Source of the DNA: Halalkalibacter krulwichiae
GTDB lineage: Bacteria; Bacillota; Bacilli; Bacillales; Bacillaceae_D
Direction of reading: 5' to 3'
Assembly: GCF_002109385.1 (NCBI RefSeq)
Contig: NZ_CP020814.1
Coordinates: forward strand, 3,557,501-3,621,500
Length of the DNA stretch: 64,000 nt
Shown here: positions 23,380 to 33,127 of the stretch, piece after piece
Position numbering within the stretch: position 1 is the first letter of the stretch
Layout of the letters: every line of letters starts with the position of its first letter
Position numbers and translations under genes: made by a program
The notes under the pieces: model-generated
Seen by the model: only the letters and a program-made list of their open reading frames with translations
Databases searched by the model: none
What the model was told of the DNA's origin: nothing

Positions 23380-23420
23380 GCTGCCAGCGTGGCGCTCTCC
23401 CAGCTGAGCTAATGCCCCGT
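23380..23420. repeat. attR core (tRNA-Ala 5' half)
   Basis: Perfect copy of 278-318. It holds only the 5' half of tRNA-Ala, from anticodon loop to 5' end, so any transcript from here is a non-functional half tRNA. Confidence 0.93.
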
Positions 23421-23431
23421 TGCCTACCCTA

Positions 23432-23460
23432 ATTATAGAGCTTTCTCCTTTAATGAACAA
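23432..23460 (-). promoter_or_regulatory. Original host tRNA-Ala promoter
   Basis: Minus strand TTGTTC (23455-23460), 17-bp spacer, TATAAT (23432-23437), about 12 nt from the tRNA 5' end. It now reads a half tRNA and on towards int. Confidence 0.75.
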
Positions 23461-23470
23461 GCATTTTCTT

Positions 23471-23629
23471 TTAAAAAATTAACTCAAGCAACCACCACAG
23501 GATTCCAGCTGCGACTGCGATAACAAAGGAGCTAATCACCATCTCCATCGTGATCTTGCGGTGTTTGACAAAATCAAATACGAGCCAGCCACAAAAAATA
23601 GCAAATGCAAACACAATTGTAGAAATCAT
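23471..23629 (-). CDS. Small two-helix membrane protein, 52 aa
   Basis: ATG 23629 is 8 nt after GAGGAG; an ATG two codons earlier is too close. Two membrane helices (STIVFAFAIFCGWLVFDFV, and residues 31-50) joined by a short basic loop (KHRKITME). Divergent from yugO. Host gene; no family name recalled. It ends just upstream of the tRNA-Ala promoter region. Confidence 0.6.
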   Translation of the reverse strand: MISTIVFAFAIFCGWLVFDFVKHRKITMEMVISSFVIAVAAGILWWLLELIF

Positions 23630-23752
23630 AACCATTTCTCCTCTTTCCTTTTGAACGTTCTCATCATATCAAGGATTGATTGTCCCAGCAAGAGATTGGT
23701 TATACTATATGTATAATTTGGAAGTTGTTTGATTTTGAAATGAGGTGTACAC

Positions 23753-24760
23753 ATGTCGCAATGGGTTCTTTTACGAACACTTTTTGCACATATTCCCCTT
23801 CTCGTGAAACTCGCATTCACGGTATTACTATCTGGAATTGCCGCAGGGGCTATTGTTCATGTACTAGAACCGTCTAAATTTCCTACGTGGTTTGATGGCA
23901 TTTGGTGGGCATTTGTTACCGTATCAACAGTAGGCTACGGGGACTTTGTACCAGAGTCTACAACGACAAGGCTACTTGCCATTTTGCTAATTTTTGCCGG
24001 CGTTGGCTTCATGACGCTGTTAGTGACATCCTTCGCTGGAGCTGCTGTTCAAATAAACCAATCAACGAGAGAAGGCGGTGTCTCTTTTTTAGGGGAAGGA
24101 CATATTATTATCATCGGCTGGAACGAAAGAAGCCGTCATACGATCACAACGATAAAAGAAGAAAAACCACATACAAAGATTGTTTTGATTGATGAGACGT
24201 TACAAGAGTTACCAAACGCATATAAAGGAATTCATTTTGTTCGAGGGAATAGTAGCGAAGATGCCGTGTTGAAGCAAGCTAATATCGGTCTAGCCTCCAC
24301 TGTTTTAATTACAGCAAGTCATCAAGGTAATGAATTTACTGCCGATGCTTTTTCCGTGTTAACAACACTTGCAGTAAAAGCACAAAATCCGTCTGTGTAC
24401 ACGATCGTTGAATTGCTTACTAGAGACCAAGTTGTCAATGCAACTCGGGCTGGAGCTGATAAATGCATCAGCTCCACTCAATTAACAGGTGATATCCTAA
24501 CTTCAAATGTTATTCACCCGAACACAAGTGAGGTGATAAGCAAATTATTTGAATTCGAGAGAATGAGCTTATTAGAAATTCGACCGATTCATGAAAGAAT
24601 GGTTGGAAAATCATTTGTATCATTATTATCGGAAACATATAACAGTGGTTACTTACCTTTAGGAATTAAAAGAGGCGAGCAGATGTTAATCCATCCACAC
24701 GCCACTCTTGTCATTGAAGCCGATGACGAATTAATTATCATTGCTAGTCAAGCAAAGTAA
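23753..24760 (+). CDS. yugO: Potassium channel protein YugO, 335 aa
   Basis: Two-membrane-helix potassium channel with RCK domain. TM1 about 19-38, pore helix and selectivity filter TVGYGD at 59-64, TM2 about 72-96, RCK/TrkA-N from about 112 (IIIIGWNERSRHTI) and TrkA-C in the last 80 residues. In B. subtilis YugO releases potassium and carries electrical signals in biofilms. SD GAGGTG. Overlaps convergent yugN by 17 nt, as is common for this pair. Confidence 0.95.
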   Translation: MSQWVLLRTLFAHIPLLVKLAFTVLLSGIAAGAIVHVLEPSKFPTWFDGIWWAFVTVSTVGYGDFVPESTTTRLLAILLIFAGVGFMTLLVTSFAGAAVQINQSTREGGVSFLGEGHIIIIGWNERSRHTITTIKEEKPHTKIVLIDETLQELPNAYKGIHFVRGNSSEDAVLKQANIGLASTVLITASHQGNEFTADAFSVLTTLAVKAQNPSVYTIVELLTRDQVVNATRAGADKCISSTQLTGDILTSNVIHPNTSEVISKLFEFERMSLLEIRPIHERMVGKSFVSLLSETYNSGYLPLGIKRGEQMLIHPHATLVIEADDELIIIASQAK

Positions 24761-25166
24761 GCTCAAGCTCTTCAATTAAACTTGTTGCCGTCGGCATATA
24801 CTTTTGATCAATCGTACCATCTTTTTCTACCGGCTCTTGGAATTGATTAATCGAACTGTTCCAAGTCATTCTTACTAATCCATTAAAGACATCTGGATTG
24901 TCGTCTAGACTATCTTGATACTTATGGTTCAAAAGAAATGGGGTACCTACTTGTACGGTTACCCCTCTTTGTTCTAGCTCACCGTCAATTGCTCGAAAAG
25001 GAACGCGTAAAAAAGTGTAACCATTTTCATCATCTATTTTGTAGTCAAAATAACCATGGTCATACTCCCAGCCCCCTCCAATGGAGTAGCCAAGAGGCTT
25101 AAGTTTATCTTCTAGCTCTTTTAACTTAAATTGTTTCCCTTCTACTGTAGATTGAAGAGTGATCAT
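24744..25166 (-). CDS. yugN: YugN-like family protein, 140 aa
   Basis: ATG 25166 chosen: AAAGG lies 9 nt upstream, while longer starts lack a proper SD. Contains LKELEDKLKPLGYSIGGGWE and FRAIDGELEQRGVTVQVGTP typical of the YugN-like family. Cytoplasmic, function unknown. Synteny with yugO and pgi supports the name. Confidence 0.9.
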   Translation of the reverse strand: MITLQSTVEGKQFKLKELEDKLKPLGYSIGGGWEYDHGYFDYKIDDENGYTFLRVPFRAIDGELEQRGVTVQVGTPFLLNHKYQDSLDDNPDVFNGLVRMTWNSSINQFQEPVEKDGTIDQKYMPTATSLIEELELTLLD

Positions 25167-25295
25167 CGCCCTCATCCTTTCACAGACATTCTCTGTTAAA
25201 GGTAGTGTGTCACTCTTCACCTTTTTTTATGTACGAGCACAAAAAGAGGAACCGAACGGCCTCTTAGCTAGGCGTCGGTTCCCTTTTTCCAATGC

Positions 25296-26644
25296 TTATT
25301 TCAAACGAGCTTCTAGCTCTGCTTTTTCTTTTTCGAATCCTGGCTTACCAAGTAAAGCAAACATATTTTTCTTGTATGCTTCTACGCCTTCTTGATCAAA
25401 TGGATTCACCCCAAGTAGGTATCCACTAATTCCAACTGCTTTTTCAAAGAAGTATACTAAATAACCGAAATAGTACTCGTTCAACTCAGGAACGTTAACA
25501 ATTAAGTTCGGTACGCCCCATCTGTGTGCGCAAGCATCGTTCCTTGGAACGCTTTTTTGTTTACAAAGTCCATCGTTTCACCAGCAAGATAATTCAAACC
25601 ATCCAAATCGCTTGCCGCTTCTTCAATCGTTACATGCTCACGTACCTTTTCGACATGAATGATTGTTTCTATTAAGTCACGACGGCCGTCTTGAACATAT
25701 TGACCCATTGAATGAAGATCCGTTGAAAAGTCTACAGAAGCAGGGAAAATTCCTTTTCCATCTTTCCCTTCACTTTCTCCATATAATTGCTTCCACCATT
25801 CTGAAACAAAATGTAATGATGGTTCGTAGTTGACCATCAATTCAATTGTTTTTCCTTTATTGTAGAGCGCATTACGAACAACAGCATATTGGTATGACTC
25901 GTTTTCAGGTAGATTAGGATTAGAAAAGTCTTTGCTAGCAGCTTCTGCCCCCTTCATCATCGCTTCAATATCAAGACCACTTACTGCAATCGGAAGCAAA
26001 CCTACTGCTGTTAGCACAGAGAAACGTCCTCCAACATCATCAGGTACAACAAATGTTTCGTATCCTTCTTCTGTTGCTAATGTTTTCAATGCACCTTTTG
26101 CACGGTCTGTTGTTGCATAAATACGTTTGCGAGCTTCTTCTTGTCCATATTTCTTTTCTAAATAATCACGGAAAATACGGAAAGCAATTGCCGGTTCTGT
26201 CGTTGTTCCTGATTTTGAAATGACATTGACCGAAACATCTTTTCCTTCAATCAAATTTAATAAATCTTTCACATACGTTGAACTGATGTTTTGTCCCACA
26301 AAGAATACTTGTGGTGTTTTACGTTCTTCTTTTGACAGATTATTATAAAAAGTATGATTTAACGCTTCAATTGCCGCACGTGCTCCAAGGTAAGATCCAC
26401 CGATTCCAATAACAAGCAAGACATCAGAATCACTTTTAATTTTTTCAGCAGCAGCTTGAATTCTTGCAAATTCTTCACGATCATAATTAGTGGGAAGGTC
26501 AATCCAACCAAGAAAATCACTTCCTGCTCCTGTTCCATTATGTAATGCTTCGTGTGCAGCTGTGACAGCTCCTTGCATGTAGTCAATCTCATGTTGATTG
26601 AAAAATGTTAATGCCTTTGAATAATCAAAGCGTACTTTTTCCAT
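25296..26644 (-). pseudogene. pgi: Glucose-6-phosphate isomerase, frameshifted
   Basis: Interconverts glucose 6-phosphate and fructose 6-phosphate. Start ATG 26644 after GGAGG. The frame reads normally ([35 protein letters not shown]) to AHTDG and then runs into AYRT-stop at 25502. One extra G in the run at 25516-25519 would give [20 protein letters not shown] and join the C-terminal frame (to 25296), restoring about 450 aa. So a one-base deletion in a G run, either a real mutation or a sequencing error. A broken pgi would block the first step of glycolysis, which favours an error. Confidence 0.93.
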
Positions 26645-26786
26645 TATGTCATCCTCCATACATTGAATATGTTTCTCTCCTATTTCACTTTATCGAATGA
26701 AGCTCAAAGAATCAAGCTTTCTACGCATCATTTACGCCTCTATGACGATAATAGCTTCGGTTCGACATAATTCTTCGGGTTGCTCC

Positions 26787-27950
26787 TTATAAAGACGCTG
26801 TTAATATCGCAACGACATCGTCTTTTGTTAATGGTTTAAAGTTTCCAAATGGACCTCGATAGGAAGCAAGGTCTGCCATACGGTTGATTTCGCTTTGGTC
26901 AATGTTGTAATCAGCTAATCGATTAGGCGCACCAAGAGATGTCCAAAATGCAGATAACTTCTCAATTCCTTCTAAAGCAATTTCTTCGTCTGTTTTCCCA
27001 GTCGGTTCAACCCCTAAAACTCTTGTAGCTAATTGGACATGACGCGGTATACGTTCTTTCAACGTATGCCGCATCCAGTTAGGAAATAAAATGGCCAAGC
27101 CGCCAGCATGAGGAATATCATATACAGCTGATACTGCATGTTCAATATTATGAGTTGCCCAATCACCTTTTAATCCCATTTGTGTAATTCCATTTAACGC
27201 CATTGTTCCGCAATACAAAATCGTCTCACGGTATTTTTCATTTTCTAGATCGTCTAAGAGCTTTGGCGCTGTCTCCATAACAGTAAGTAAAATGGATTCC
27301 ATAATTCGATCTTGCAGGGGTGTATTCTCTACTTTATGGAAATATGCTTCAATGACATGACTCATTATATCAACCATGCCGTATACCGTTTGATCCCTTG
27401 GAACAGTCACCGTATTTTGCGGGTCAAGAATAGAAAATTTAGGAAAAGCATGTGGTGTACTCCACCCTACCTTTTCTTTTTCTTCCCAATTTGTAATCAC
27501 TGATCCTGAGTTCATTTCTGAACCAGTTGCAGCAAGCGTAAGAACGGTTCCTAACGGTAAGGCATCGCTAGCTGTCATTTCTTTCTGAATAACCTTCCAA
27601 ATATCTCCTTCAAGTTTAGCGCCAACGGCAATTGCTTTAGAAGCATCAATAACACTCCCTCCACCTACAGCGAGTATTAAATCAATTTGCTTTTCACGGC
27701 AAAGGTCAATTCCTTTATAGACAGTCGATAATCTAGGATTCGGTTCAACCCCTGCAAGTTCCGTAATCGTAACTCCTGATTCGTTTAAACTTTTGATAAC
27801 CTGGTTATACAAGCCGTTTTTCTTTATACTTCCACCACCATAAACGAGCAGAACATTTTCACCAAATTGTCTAACCTCTTCGGCCAGCGCTTCATTTTGC
27901 CCTTTTCCAAAAATCAATTTTGTTGGGTTTTGAAACACAAATGCATCCAT
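26787..27950 (-). CDS. Iron-containing alcohol dehydrogenase (YugJ/YugK type), 387 aa
   Basis: NADH-dependent butanol dehydrogenase family. Start ATG 27950 is 8 nt after AAAGGAGG and gives the family length; the longer frame is rejected. NAD-binding GGGSIKKNG and [11 protein letters not shown]; iron ligands in [13 protein letters not shown] and [19 protein letters not shown]. Located between pgi and yuzA as in B. subtilis. It probably balances redox during fermentation. Confidence 0.93.
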   Translation of the reverse strand: MDAFVFQNPTKLIFGKGQNEALAEEVRQFGENVLLVYGGGSIKKNGLYNQVIKSLNESGVTITELAGVEPNPRLSTVYKGIDLCREKQIDLILAVGGGSVIDASKAIAVGAKLEGDIWKVIQKEMTASDALPLGTVLTLAATGSEMNSGSVITNWEEKEKVGWSTPHAFPKFSILDPQNTVTVPRDQTVYGMVDIMSHVIEAYFHKVENTPLQDRIMESILLTVMETAPKLLDDLENEKYRETILYCGTMALNGITQMGLKGDWATHNIEHAVSAVYDIPHAGGLAILFPNWMRHTLKERIPRHVQLATRVLGVEPTGKTDEEIALEGIEKLSAFWTSLGAPNRLADYNIDQSEINRMADLASYRGPFGNFKPLTKDDVVAILTASL

Positions 27951-28152
27951 CCACAATTCCTCCTTTATTCTTCTTTCCCCATTATTGCCAAACTCTTTGC
28001 AATTGTAAACGATTGGCACTTAGAGCAATTGCATATTTTTTATTCGTTCAAGTCATGCTAAAGGATGAAACACAACACCCGTTAGTTGGGCAGCGACATT
28101 GTAGTCAAAGCGCTAATAAGGTGTTTACTTTTCAAACTAGGAGGTGAATGAT

Positions 28153-28380
28153 GTGAGCGGTATTCAACGTACAGCATTAGTTCTAGCGATTATTGGTGCA
28201 ATCAACTGGGGACTTATCGGTTTCTTCCGTTTTGACCTAGTTGCAGCTATTTTCGGCGGTCAAGCAGCAGCTTTCTCACGTGTAATCTATGCCCTAGTTG
28301 GTTTAGCAGGTCTATATTGTATTTCGATTCTATTCAAGCCAGATGAGGAGCTTGAGCGCGTTCCTGAAACACAACGTTAA
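28153..28380 (+). CDS. yuzA: DUF378 membrane protein YuzA, 75 aa
   Basis: GTG 28153 is 6 nt after AGGAGGTG and matches the known YuzA N-terminus; the ATG upstream overlaps the SD. Two membrane helices with the DUF378 pattern ALVLAIIGAINWGLIGFF and DLVAAIFGG. Function unknown. Followed by a terminator. Confidence 0.93.
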   Translation: MSGIQRTALVLAIIGAINWGLIGFFRFDLVAAIFGGQAAAFSRVIYALVGLAGLYCISILFKPDEELERVPETQR

Positions 28381-28396
28381 GATGATGGCTGATGAA

Positions 28397-28429
28397 GGTC
28401 TAACTCATTTCGAGTTAGATCTCTTTTTA
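28397..28429 (+). terminator. Terminator of yuzA
   Basis: Stem CTAACTC/GAGTTAG then ATCTCTTTTT on the plus strand. Confidence 0.75.
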
Positions 28430-28436
28430 TGTAAAA

Positions 28437-28468
28437 TAAAAAACACCCAAGGTGGGTGTTTTTTTAAT
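28437..28468. terminator. Bidirectional terminator yuzA/yugI
   Basis: Stem AAAAACACCC/GGGTGTTTTT with loop AAGGT between convergent genes; T-runs both ways. Confidence 0.9.
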
Positions 28469-28471
28469 TAT

Positions 28472-28894
28472 TTATTTCTTTGCACGTTTGTTAAGGTCAG
28501 CTTGAATTTCATTTGATTGCTTTAACCATTCTTTTAACTTGTCTTCTAGCGTATTGAAACCTTGTTGCTGTTGCTTTTGTGCTTGTGGTTTACGTGCACC
28601 ACCAGCAGCTTGAGGACGAGGTTTGTTAGCAGGACGAGCAGGACGCTCAGGTGCTTCTTGAGTTGCACGGATTGAAAGTGAGATTTTTCCAGACTCCTCT
28701 TCCACATTCATGATTTTCACTTTCACTTCGTCTCCAACTTTAAGAACATCATTGATATCCTTAACGAATCCGTGTGCTACTTCTGAAATATGAACTAATC
28801 CTTGTTTTTTCTCATCTAGCGCTACGAACGCACCAAAAGGCTTGATGCCAGTAACTTTTCCTTCTACGATATTTCCAACTTCGTAATTTGACAT
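28472..28894 (-). CDS. yugI: S1-domain general stress protein YugI (GSP13), 140 aa
   Basis: S1 RNA-binding fold at 1-75 (VGNIVEGKVTGIKPFGAFVA, then LVHISEVAHGFV, DVLKVGDEVKVKI), followed by a Pro/Gln/Lys-rich linker near 80-115 and a helical tail. B. subtilis GSP13 associates with ribosomes under stress. Low-complexity linker length varies in the family. Confidence 0.93.
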   Translation of the reverse strand: MSNYEVGNIVEGKVTGIKPFGAFVALDEKKQGLVHISEVAHGFVKDINDVLKVGDEVKVKIMNVEEESGKISLSIRATQEAPERPARPANKPRPQAAGGARKPQAQKQQQQGFNTLEDKLKEWLKQSNEIQADLNKRAKK

Positions 28895-29023
28895 ATACTA
28901 TACAACTCCTAAATAATTTTTAACCTTTTAATATTAACATAACTATTTAGTTTACGCAAAAGAAGAAGCATAAATCTTATCAATAAAACGATCTTTCTAT
29001 AAGGAAACAGAGGGAATCTTTAC

Positions 29024-29061
29024 AAAAAAAGCACAAAGAAAAAATTCTTAGTGCTTTTTTG
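29024..29061 (-). terminator. Terminator of the DEAD-box helicase gene
   Basis: Long stem AAAAAAGCACTAAGAA/TTCTTTGTGCTTTTTT on the minus strand directly after the stop. Confidence 0.88.
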
Positions 29062-29063
29062 CT

Positions 29064-30200
29064 TTATTTCATGATTAGATTTCCTCTAGTTAACATGGTT
29101 TCTTTAAGTTCAATTTTTAAATCTCGGCGATATTTATCTACCTTATATTCACTTTTGCGATCGACAATCGTTAAAACCTTTCCACTTTTGCCCATTCGAC
29201 CCGTTCTACCGGCACGATGTAAATAGCTATCTGAATTGGCCGGAGCGTCTAACTGAATAATATGTGTCACATTATCAATATCGAGACCTCTAGCCGCGAC
29301 ATCCGAAGCAATAAGAATATGCGTTTCTCCTTTATGGAATGATTTTAGCGCATGCTCCCTTTCGTGCTTGGACTGATCTGAAGAAAGTGCGAGTGCTTTA
29401 ATTCCTTTATAAGAAAACTTCTCTGCTGTTTCAGCGACTTTTTCTAATTGATTTACAAAGACGATTCCTTTTTCAATGTTCTCAGCATGAATGACTCTTC
29501 TTGCTACATCAATTTTATCTCTTTCGTCTGCACGGATGTAAAGGTGATCAACATTTTCTGTATGGACTAAGCCACCCTCAGCTTCAACTTGTACAACAAA
29601 TGGCGCTGCCGCTGCAACTTGTTCTGAAAAGTCTTTTGGGATTGTTGCCGAAACAAATAAAAATTGTGTTTCTCTACCTGCCCGTTTCGCAATTTGTATA
29701 GTTGCTTCCCACGAAGAATGCTCAGCCATCATTCTGTCTGCTTCATCAACGGCGACGACTTGTACTTCATGAAGCTTTAATTTTTTCATTTCAATTAATT
29801 CTAGAAGTCTTCCGGGTGTCCCTATCGCTAGTTGCGGCTTTTGTTTCTTTAGCTTTTCTACTTGACGTTTAATATTGGCTCCACCAATGTAAGATCCAAT
29901 GATAATCGGTTCTTTTTCCGTTAAACTTTTGGCAACATCGACAACTTGCATAGCAAGTTCTTGCGTAGGAGCAAGGACAATAACCTGTAGTCCCTTTTTC
30001 GCAACATCGATTTTTGTTAGAGCGGGTAACAAATAGGCAAGGGTCTTACCTGTTCCTGTTTGCGATCGTGCGATTAAACTTTGACCTTCTAATGCTTCTG
30101 GTATCATTTTAGATTGAATATCAGTCGGCTCTTGTATTCCTTGTTCTCTTAATGCATCTTTTAAAAATGTAGGTAATGCGTCAAATGAAAATGTGCTCAT
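29064..30200 (-). CDS. yfmL: DEAD-box RNA helicase (YfmL-like), 378 aa
   Basis: ATP-dependent RNA unwinding. Motifs in order: ARSQTGTGKT (Walker A), APTQELA, TPGR, VDEADRM (DEAD), SAT, ARGLDI, HRAGRTGR. It lacks a long C-terminal extension, matching the short YfmL type, which in B. subtilis helps 50S subunit assembly and cold growth. SD GAGGG. The name rests on length and motifs, not alignment. Confidence 0.85.
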   Translation of the reverse strand: MSTFSFDALPTFLKDALREQGIQEPTDIQSKMIPEALEGQSLIARSQTGTGKTLAYLLPALTKIDVAKKGLQVIVLAPTQELAMQVVDVAKSLTEKEPIIIGSYIGGANIKRQVEKLKKQKPQLAIGTPGRLLELIEMKKLKLHEVQVVAVDEADRMMAEHSSWEATIQIAKRAGRETQFLFVSATIPKDFSEQVAAAAPFVVQVEAEGGLVHTENVDHLYIRADERDKIDVARRVIHAENIEKGIVFVNQLEKVAETAEKFSYKGIKALALSSDQSKHEREHALKSFHKGETHILIASDVAARGLDIDNVTHIIQLDAPANSDSYLHRAGRTGRMGKSGKVLTIVDRKSEYKVDKYRRDLKIELKETMLTRGNLIMK

Positions 30201-30218
30201 ATCATCCCTCTTTCTCTT

Positions 30219-30998
30219 CTACGCCTCAGTTCGGCGAAGTTCGTCAACATCTTGATCGGTTAAGGTAAATAAACAGTTAAGAAAAGCTTCCTGAAAAGAG
30301 CCAATTCCTTTTTCCTTCGTTTTTTCGTAAGCCTTTTCTCCTGCAATCCCAAAATAAGTAACGGCCTCTTTAGCGGCATTGACTAGATCTTCACGGCCAA
30401 CAGCTGCAAAGGATGCAACCACTCCACCTAACAAACAACCGGTTCCAACCACTTTTGTTAACCATGGGTGCCCATTATAGACCGTATGTACAATTGATCC
30501 ATCCGTAATGACATCGACCTCACCTGTCACAACGACCGTACAGGAAAAGTGAAGAGCTGCTTGTTTTGCAAGCTCAATCTTATCACCTTCCATCGAGCCG
30601 TCTACCCCTTTTACATTTGCCTCCACGTCAACAAGTGATGCAATTTCTCCTGCATTTCCACGCAATATCGCAACATCGACTTCATCAAGAATCCGTTTGC
30701 TCATCGATGTTCGAAAAGTTGTGGCACCTGCACCAACTGGGTCCATAATAACAGGAACTCCTGCTTTATTCGCTGCTTTTCCTGCCAATACCATGTTATC
30801 TATTTGTTCAGAAGAGAGCGTTCCTATATTTAGCAACAATGCACCTGCTATGCTAGCTAAATCAGCAACTTCCTCTTTTGCATAAGCCATAACTGGTGAA
30901 GCCCCTAAAGCTAATAGTCCATTGGCCGTAAAGTTCGTGACAACAACATTTGTCATGCAATGAACTAACGGATTTGTTTCTCGAATTTGCTCTAGCAT
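30219..30998 (-). CDS. thiM: Hydroxyethylthiazole kinase ThiM, 259 aa
   Basis: Phosphorylates hydroxyethylthiazole in thiamine salvage. Start ATG 30998 after AAGGTGATG; the first in-frame codons are part of the leader. Family motifs: NPLVHCMTNVVVTNFTANGL, LLNIGTL, MDPVGAGATTFR, KVVGTGCLLGG. Stands alone without thiE. I looked for a TPP riboswitch upstream and saw none. Confidence 0.95.
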   Translation of the reverse strand: MLEQIRETNPLVHCMTNVVVTNFTANGLLALGASPVMAYAKEEVADLASIAGALLLNIGTLSSEQIDNMVLAGKAANKAGVPVIMDPVGAGATTFRTSMSKRILDEVDVAILRGNAGEIASLVDVEANVKGVDGSMEGDKIELAKQAALHFSCTVVVTGEVDVITDGSIVHTVYNGHPWLTKVVGTGCLLGGVVASFAAVGREDLVNAAKEAVTYFGIAGEKAYEKTKEKGIGSFQEAFLNCLFTLTDQDVDELRRTEA

Positions 30999-31150
30999 GT
31001 TTATCATCACCTTCCAACAAAAGTTCACATGTAAAAATCTTACCTTTTTTCCTTCTCGAAAACAAATCTAAATTTTTTCTGACGATTATGTATACTTTTG
31101 GAAAAATTGCGCATACTAACTATTACAATCGTATTCCCCCTACGAATTCA

Positions 31151-31182
31151 GGCAAGAGCTCAAGCTCTTGCCCTATTTTTTT
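31151..31182 (+). terminator. Plus-strand terminator without an upstream gene
   Basis: Nine-bp stem GGCAAGAGC/GCTCTTGCC, loop TCAA, then a seven-T tract. The nearest plus-strand gene ends at 28380. TTGGAA-17-TATTAC about 35 nt upstream might give a tiny RNA. Confidence 0.6.
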
Positions 31183-31243
31183 CTCTCAATATAAAAGAAT
31201 GGCTGATTCCGTATTAGTTCATGCTCTTGCTCTCTATCTTCAC

Positions 31244-31272
31244 TAAAAAACCAAGGCCAAAAGACCTTGGTT
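31244..31272 (-). terminator. Terminator of alaR-alaT
   Basis: Eight-bp stem AACCAAGG/CCTTGGTT with a six-T minus-strand tail, just after the alaT stop. Confidence 0.9.
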
Positions 31273-31281
31273 CACAATTTT

Positions 31282-32457
31282 TTACATTAATTTTCGTAGG
31301 AAACGGTCTATACGTTCGACCGACTGCTCTAAATTGTCCATTGAAGTTGCGTAGGAGCAACGAATGTGCCCTTCGCCACCTTCTCCAAAGACATATCCGG
31401 GTACTACAGCGATGCGCTCTTCCAATAAAAGTTTTTCTGCGAATTGCTCAGACGTTAGCCCCGTTTTTTCAACGGAAGGAAAGGCATAGAAAGCTCCTCC
31501 AGGTGTATGACAAGGCAATCCAATTTCCCCAAATGATTTAACAACAAAATTACGACGTTGTTTGTAAGATTGCTTCATGCGCTCAATATCATCCATTCCA
31601 CTTTTTAAAGCTTCAAGTGCACCATATTGAGCCATTGTAGGAGCACACATTAAACTATATTGGTGCAACTTCAACATCGCAGCCAACAAGTCAGGTGATG
31701 CCATCACAAACCCTAAGCGCCAACCCGTCATTGCAAATGCCTTCGAAAATCCAGATATTAAAATCGTTCGATCTTTCATATTCGGAAGAGAGGCAAAGCT
31801 AACATGTTTCTCATCATAACTTAACTCCGCATAGATCTCATCAGAAAAGACAAGTAAGTCATGGCATTCAGCTAAATCAGCGATTTCTTGCATTTCTTTC
31901 CCGTTCATCGTAGCTCCTGTTGGATTATTCGGAAAACAAAGCATAAGCGCTTTTGTTCGAGGGGTAATCGCAGCTTCAATTTGTTTAGCCGAAACCTTAA
32001 ATTGATTTTCATTGCTAGTTCCAACTGAAACAGCGACACCACCAGCCATTTGCACAAGTGGGACATAGGAGACAAAGCTCGGTTCTACGATGATCACTTC
32101 ATCGCCTTCATCTAAAATAGCTCTCATCCCTATATCAATGGCTTCACTCGCACCTACAGTCACAAGTACTTCCGTTTCAGGATCATAGTTAACCGAGAAA
32201 CGATTGCTCATATAATTTGAAATCTCTTTTCGCAACTCGAATAGCCCTGCATTTGCAGAGTAAGCAGTAAACCCTCTCTCTAACGAAGAAATACTAGCCT
32301 CTCGCACATTCCATGGAGTGACAAAGTCTGGCTCACCTACTCCAAGGGAAATAATATTGTCCATTTTGGAAGCTAAATCAAAAAATCTTCTAATTCCAGA
32401 AGGTTTAATCTCCTGAACTCGTTTAGATAGTCGTGTGTTCAATTTCGTTTGAGTCAT
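31282..32457 (-). CDS. alaT: Alanine transaminase AlaT (YugH), 391 aa
   Basis: Class I PLP aminotransferase. PLP-binding lysine in SGFSKAFAMTGWRLGF; substrate and cofactor motifs in GVGEPDFVTPWNV, FPNNPTGATM and DEIYAELSYD. In B. subtilis this gene (formerly yugH) makes alanine from pyruvate and glutamate and is activated by AlaR. Its start overlaps the alaR stop by one base. Confidence 0.9.
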   Translation of the reverse strand: MTQTKLNTRLSKRVQEIKPSGIRRFFDLASKMDNIISLGVGEPDFVTPWNVREASISSLERGFTAYSANAGLFELRKEISNYMSNRFSVNYDPETEVLVTVGASEAIDIGMRAILDEGDEVIIVEPSFVSYVPLVQMAGGVAVSVGTSNENQFKVSAKQIEAAITPRTKALMLCFPNNPTGATMNGKEMQEIADLAECHDLLVFSDEIYAELSYDEKHVSFASLPNMKDRTILISGFSKAFAMTGWRLGFVMASPDLLAAMLKLHQYSLMCAPTMAQYGALEALKSGMDDIERMKQSYKQRRNFVVKSFGEIGLPCHTPGGAFYAFPSVEKTGLTSEQFAEKLLLEERIAVVPGYVFGEGGEGHIRCSYATSMDNLEQSVERIDRFLRKLM

Positions 32458-32951
32458 TACGGCGTCACCACAATCCGGTGATCTTCGTCACCTTGGTCAA
32501 AGACAACTCCATCATGCTTGTAGGTTTTCAACTGAAAGTGTGTAGTTGTTGAAATAACTGTATCGATCGTTGATAATTTCTCTGATACAAAACGAGCGAC
32601 TTCCGTCATTGTCTTCCCTTCAATTACAACCTGAAGATCGTAAGCTCCTGACATTAAATATAGGGCTTTTACTTCTTGGAATCTATAAATGCGTTCAGCT
32701 ACCTCGTCAAACCCCACTCCACGTTGAGGTGTTACTTTCACATCAATCATAGCTGTTACGCCTTCTTGCTTATTAATTTTGCTCCAATCAATAACAGCTG
32801 AGTAGCTTAAGATCACTTTTTCTTCTTCTAACTGTTTTAACATTTGGTTGACTTCATTCTCTGTTAAATCAACCATCTTCGCTAATGTTGGGACAGCCAC
32901 TCGACCGTTACTTTCAATAATTTGTAGGATTTCAATTGCTTTTTCGTTCAT
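32457..32951 (-). CDS. alaR: Lrp/AsnC-family regulator AlaR (YugG), 164 aa
   Basis: N-terminal winged HTH (residues 1-55: SNGRVAVPTLAKMVDLTENE) and C-terminal RAM ligand domain (about 68-145: YLMSGAYDLQVVIEGKTMTE). Co-transcribed with alaT, which its B. subtilis orthologue activates. SD AAGGGG. Confidence 0.9.
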   Translation of the reverse strand: MNEKAIEILQIIESNGRVAVPTLAKMVDLTENEVNQMLKQLEEEKVILSYSAVIDWSKINKQEGVTAMIDVKVTPQRGVGFDEVAERIYRFQEVKALYLMSGAYDLQVVIEGKTMTEVARFVSEKLSTIDTVISTTTHFQLKTYKHDGVVFDQGDEDHRIVVTP

Positions 32952-33127
32952 TTTCTCTATCCCCTTCCGCGTTACATAAGCGTATGGTATGGTCTCTATT
33001 TGTTCATGATAACATATCGAATCAATGTTTCCGATTTACCCTTTTCACATTATTCAAATATTTTATTACAATGAAGAGATAGATTCAATAAGAATTCTAT
33101 CCTAAATACAAAAGGAGCTTTTTATTA

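Larger units (their letters stand above)
278..23420. mobile_element. Integrated tRNA-Ala element (phage-derived/plasmid-like), 23.1 kb
   Basis: The ends are a perfect 41-bp direct repeat equal to the 5' half of tRNA-Ala plus two flanking bases. A tyrosine integrase gene lies beside the right end. Contents: replication-type HTH protein, resolvase, second tyrosine recombinase, XRE regulators, a lone tape measure protein, many small unknown genes and AT-rich cargo. I see no terminase, portal, capsid or lysin, so it is not a complete prophage. A phage satellite, an integrative plasmid or a decayed prophage are all possible. The boundaries are well supported; the type of element is inference. Confidence 0.9.

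Noticed and set aside
278..23420. Complete inducible prophage
   Set aside because: No terminase, portal, capsid, tail tube, baseplate or lysin gene can be recognised; only the tape measure gene is structural.
30950..31246. Plus-strand frame of 98 codons over the thiM start
   Set aside because: Antisense to thiM and spans a terminator hairpin; no SD.
31029..31250. TPP riboswitch ahead of thiM
   Set aside because: The CTGAGA and ACCTGATCTGG-type core motifs are absent.
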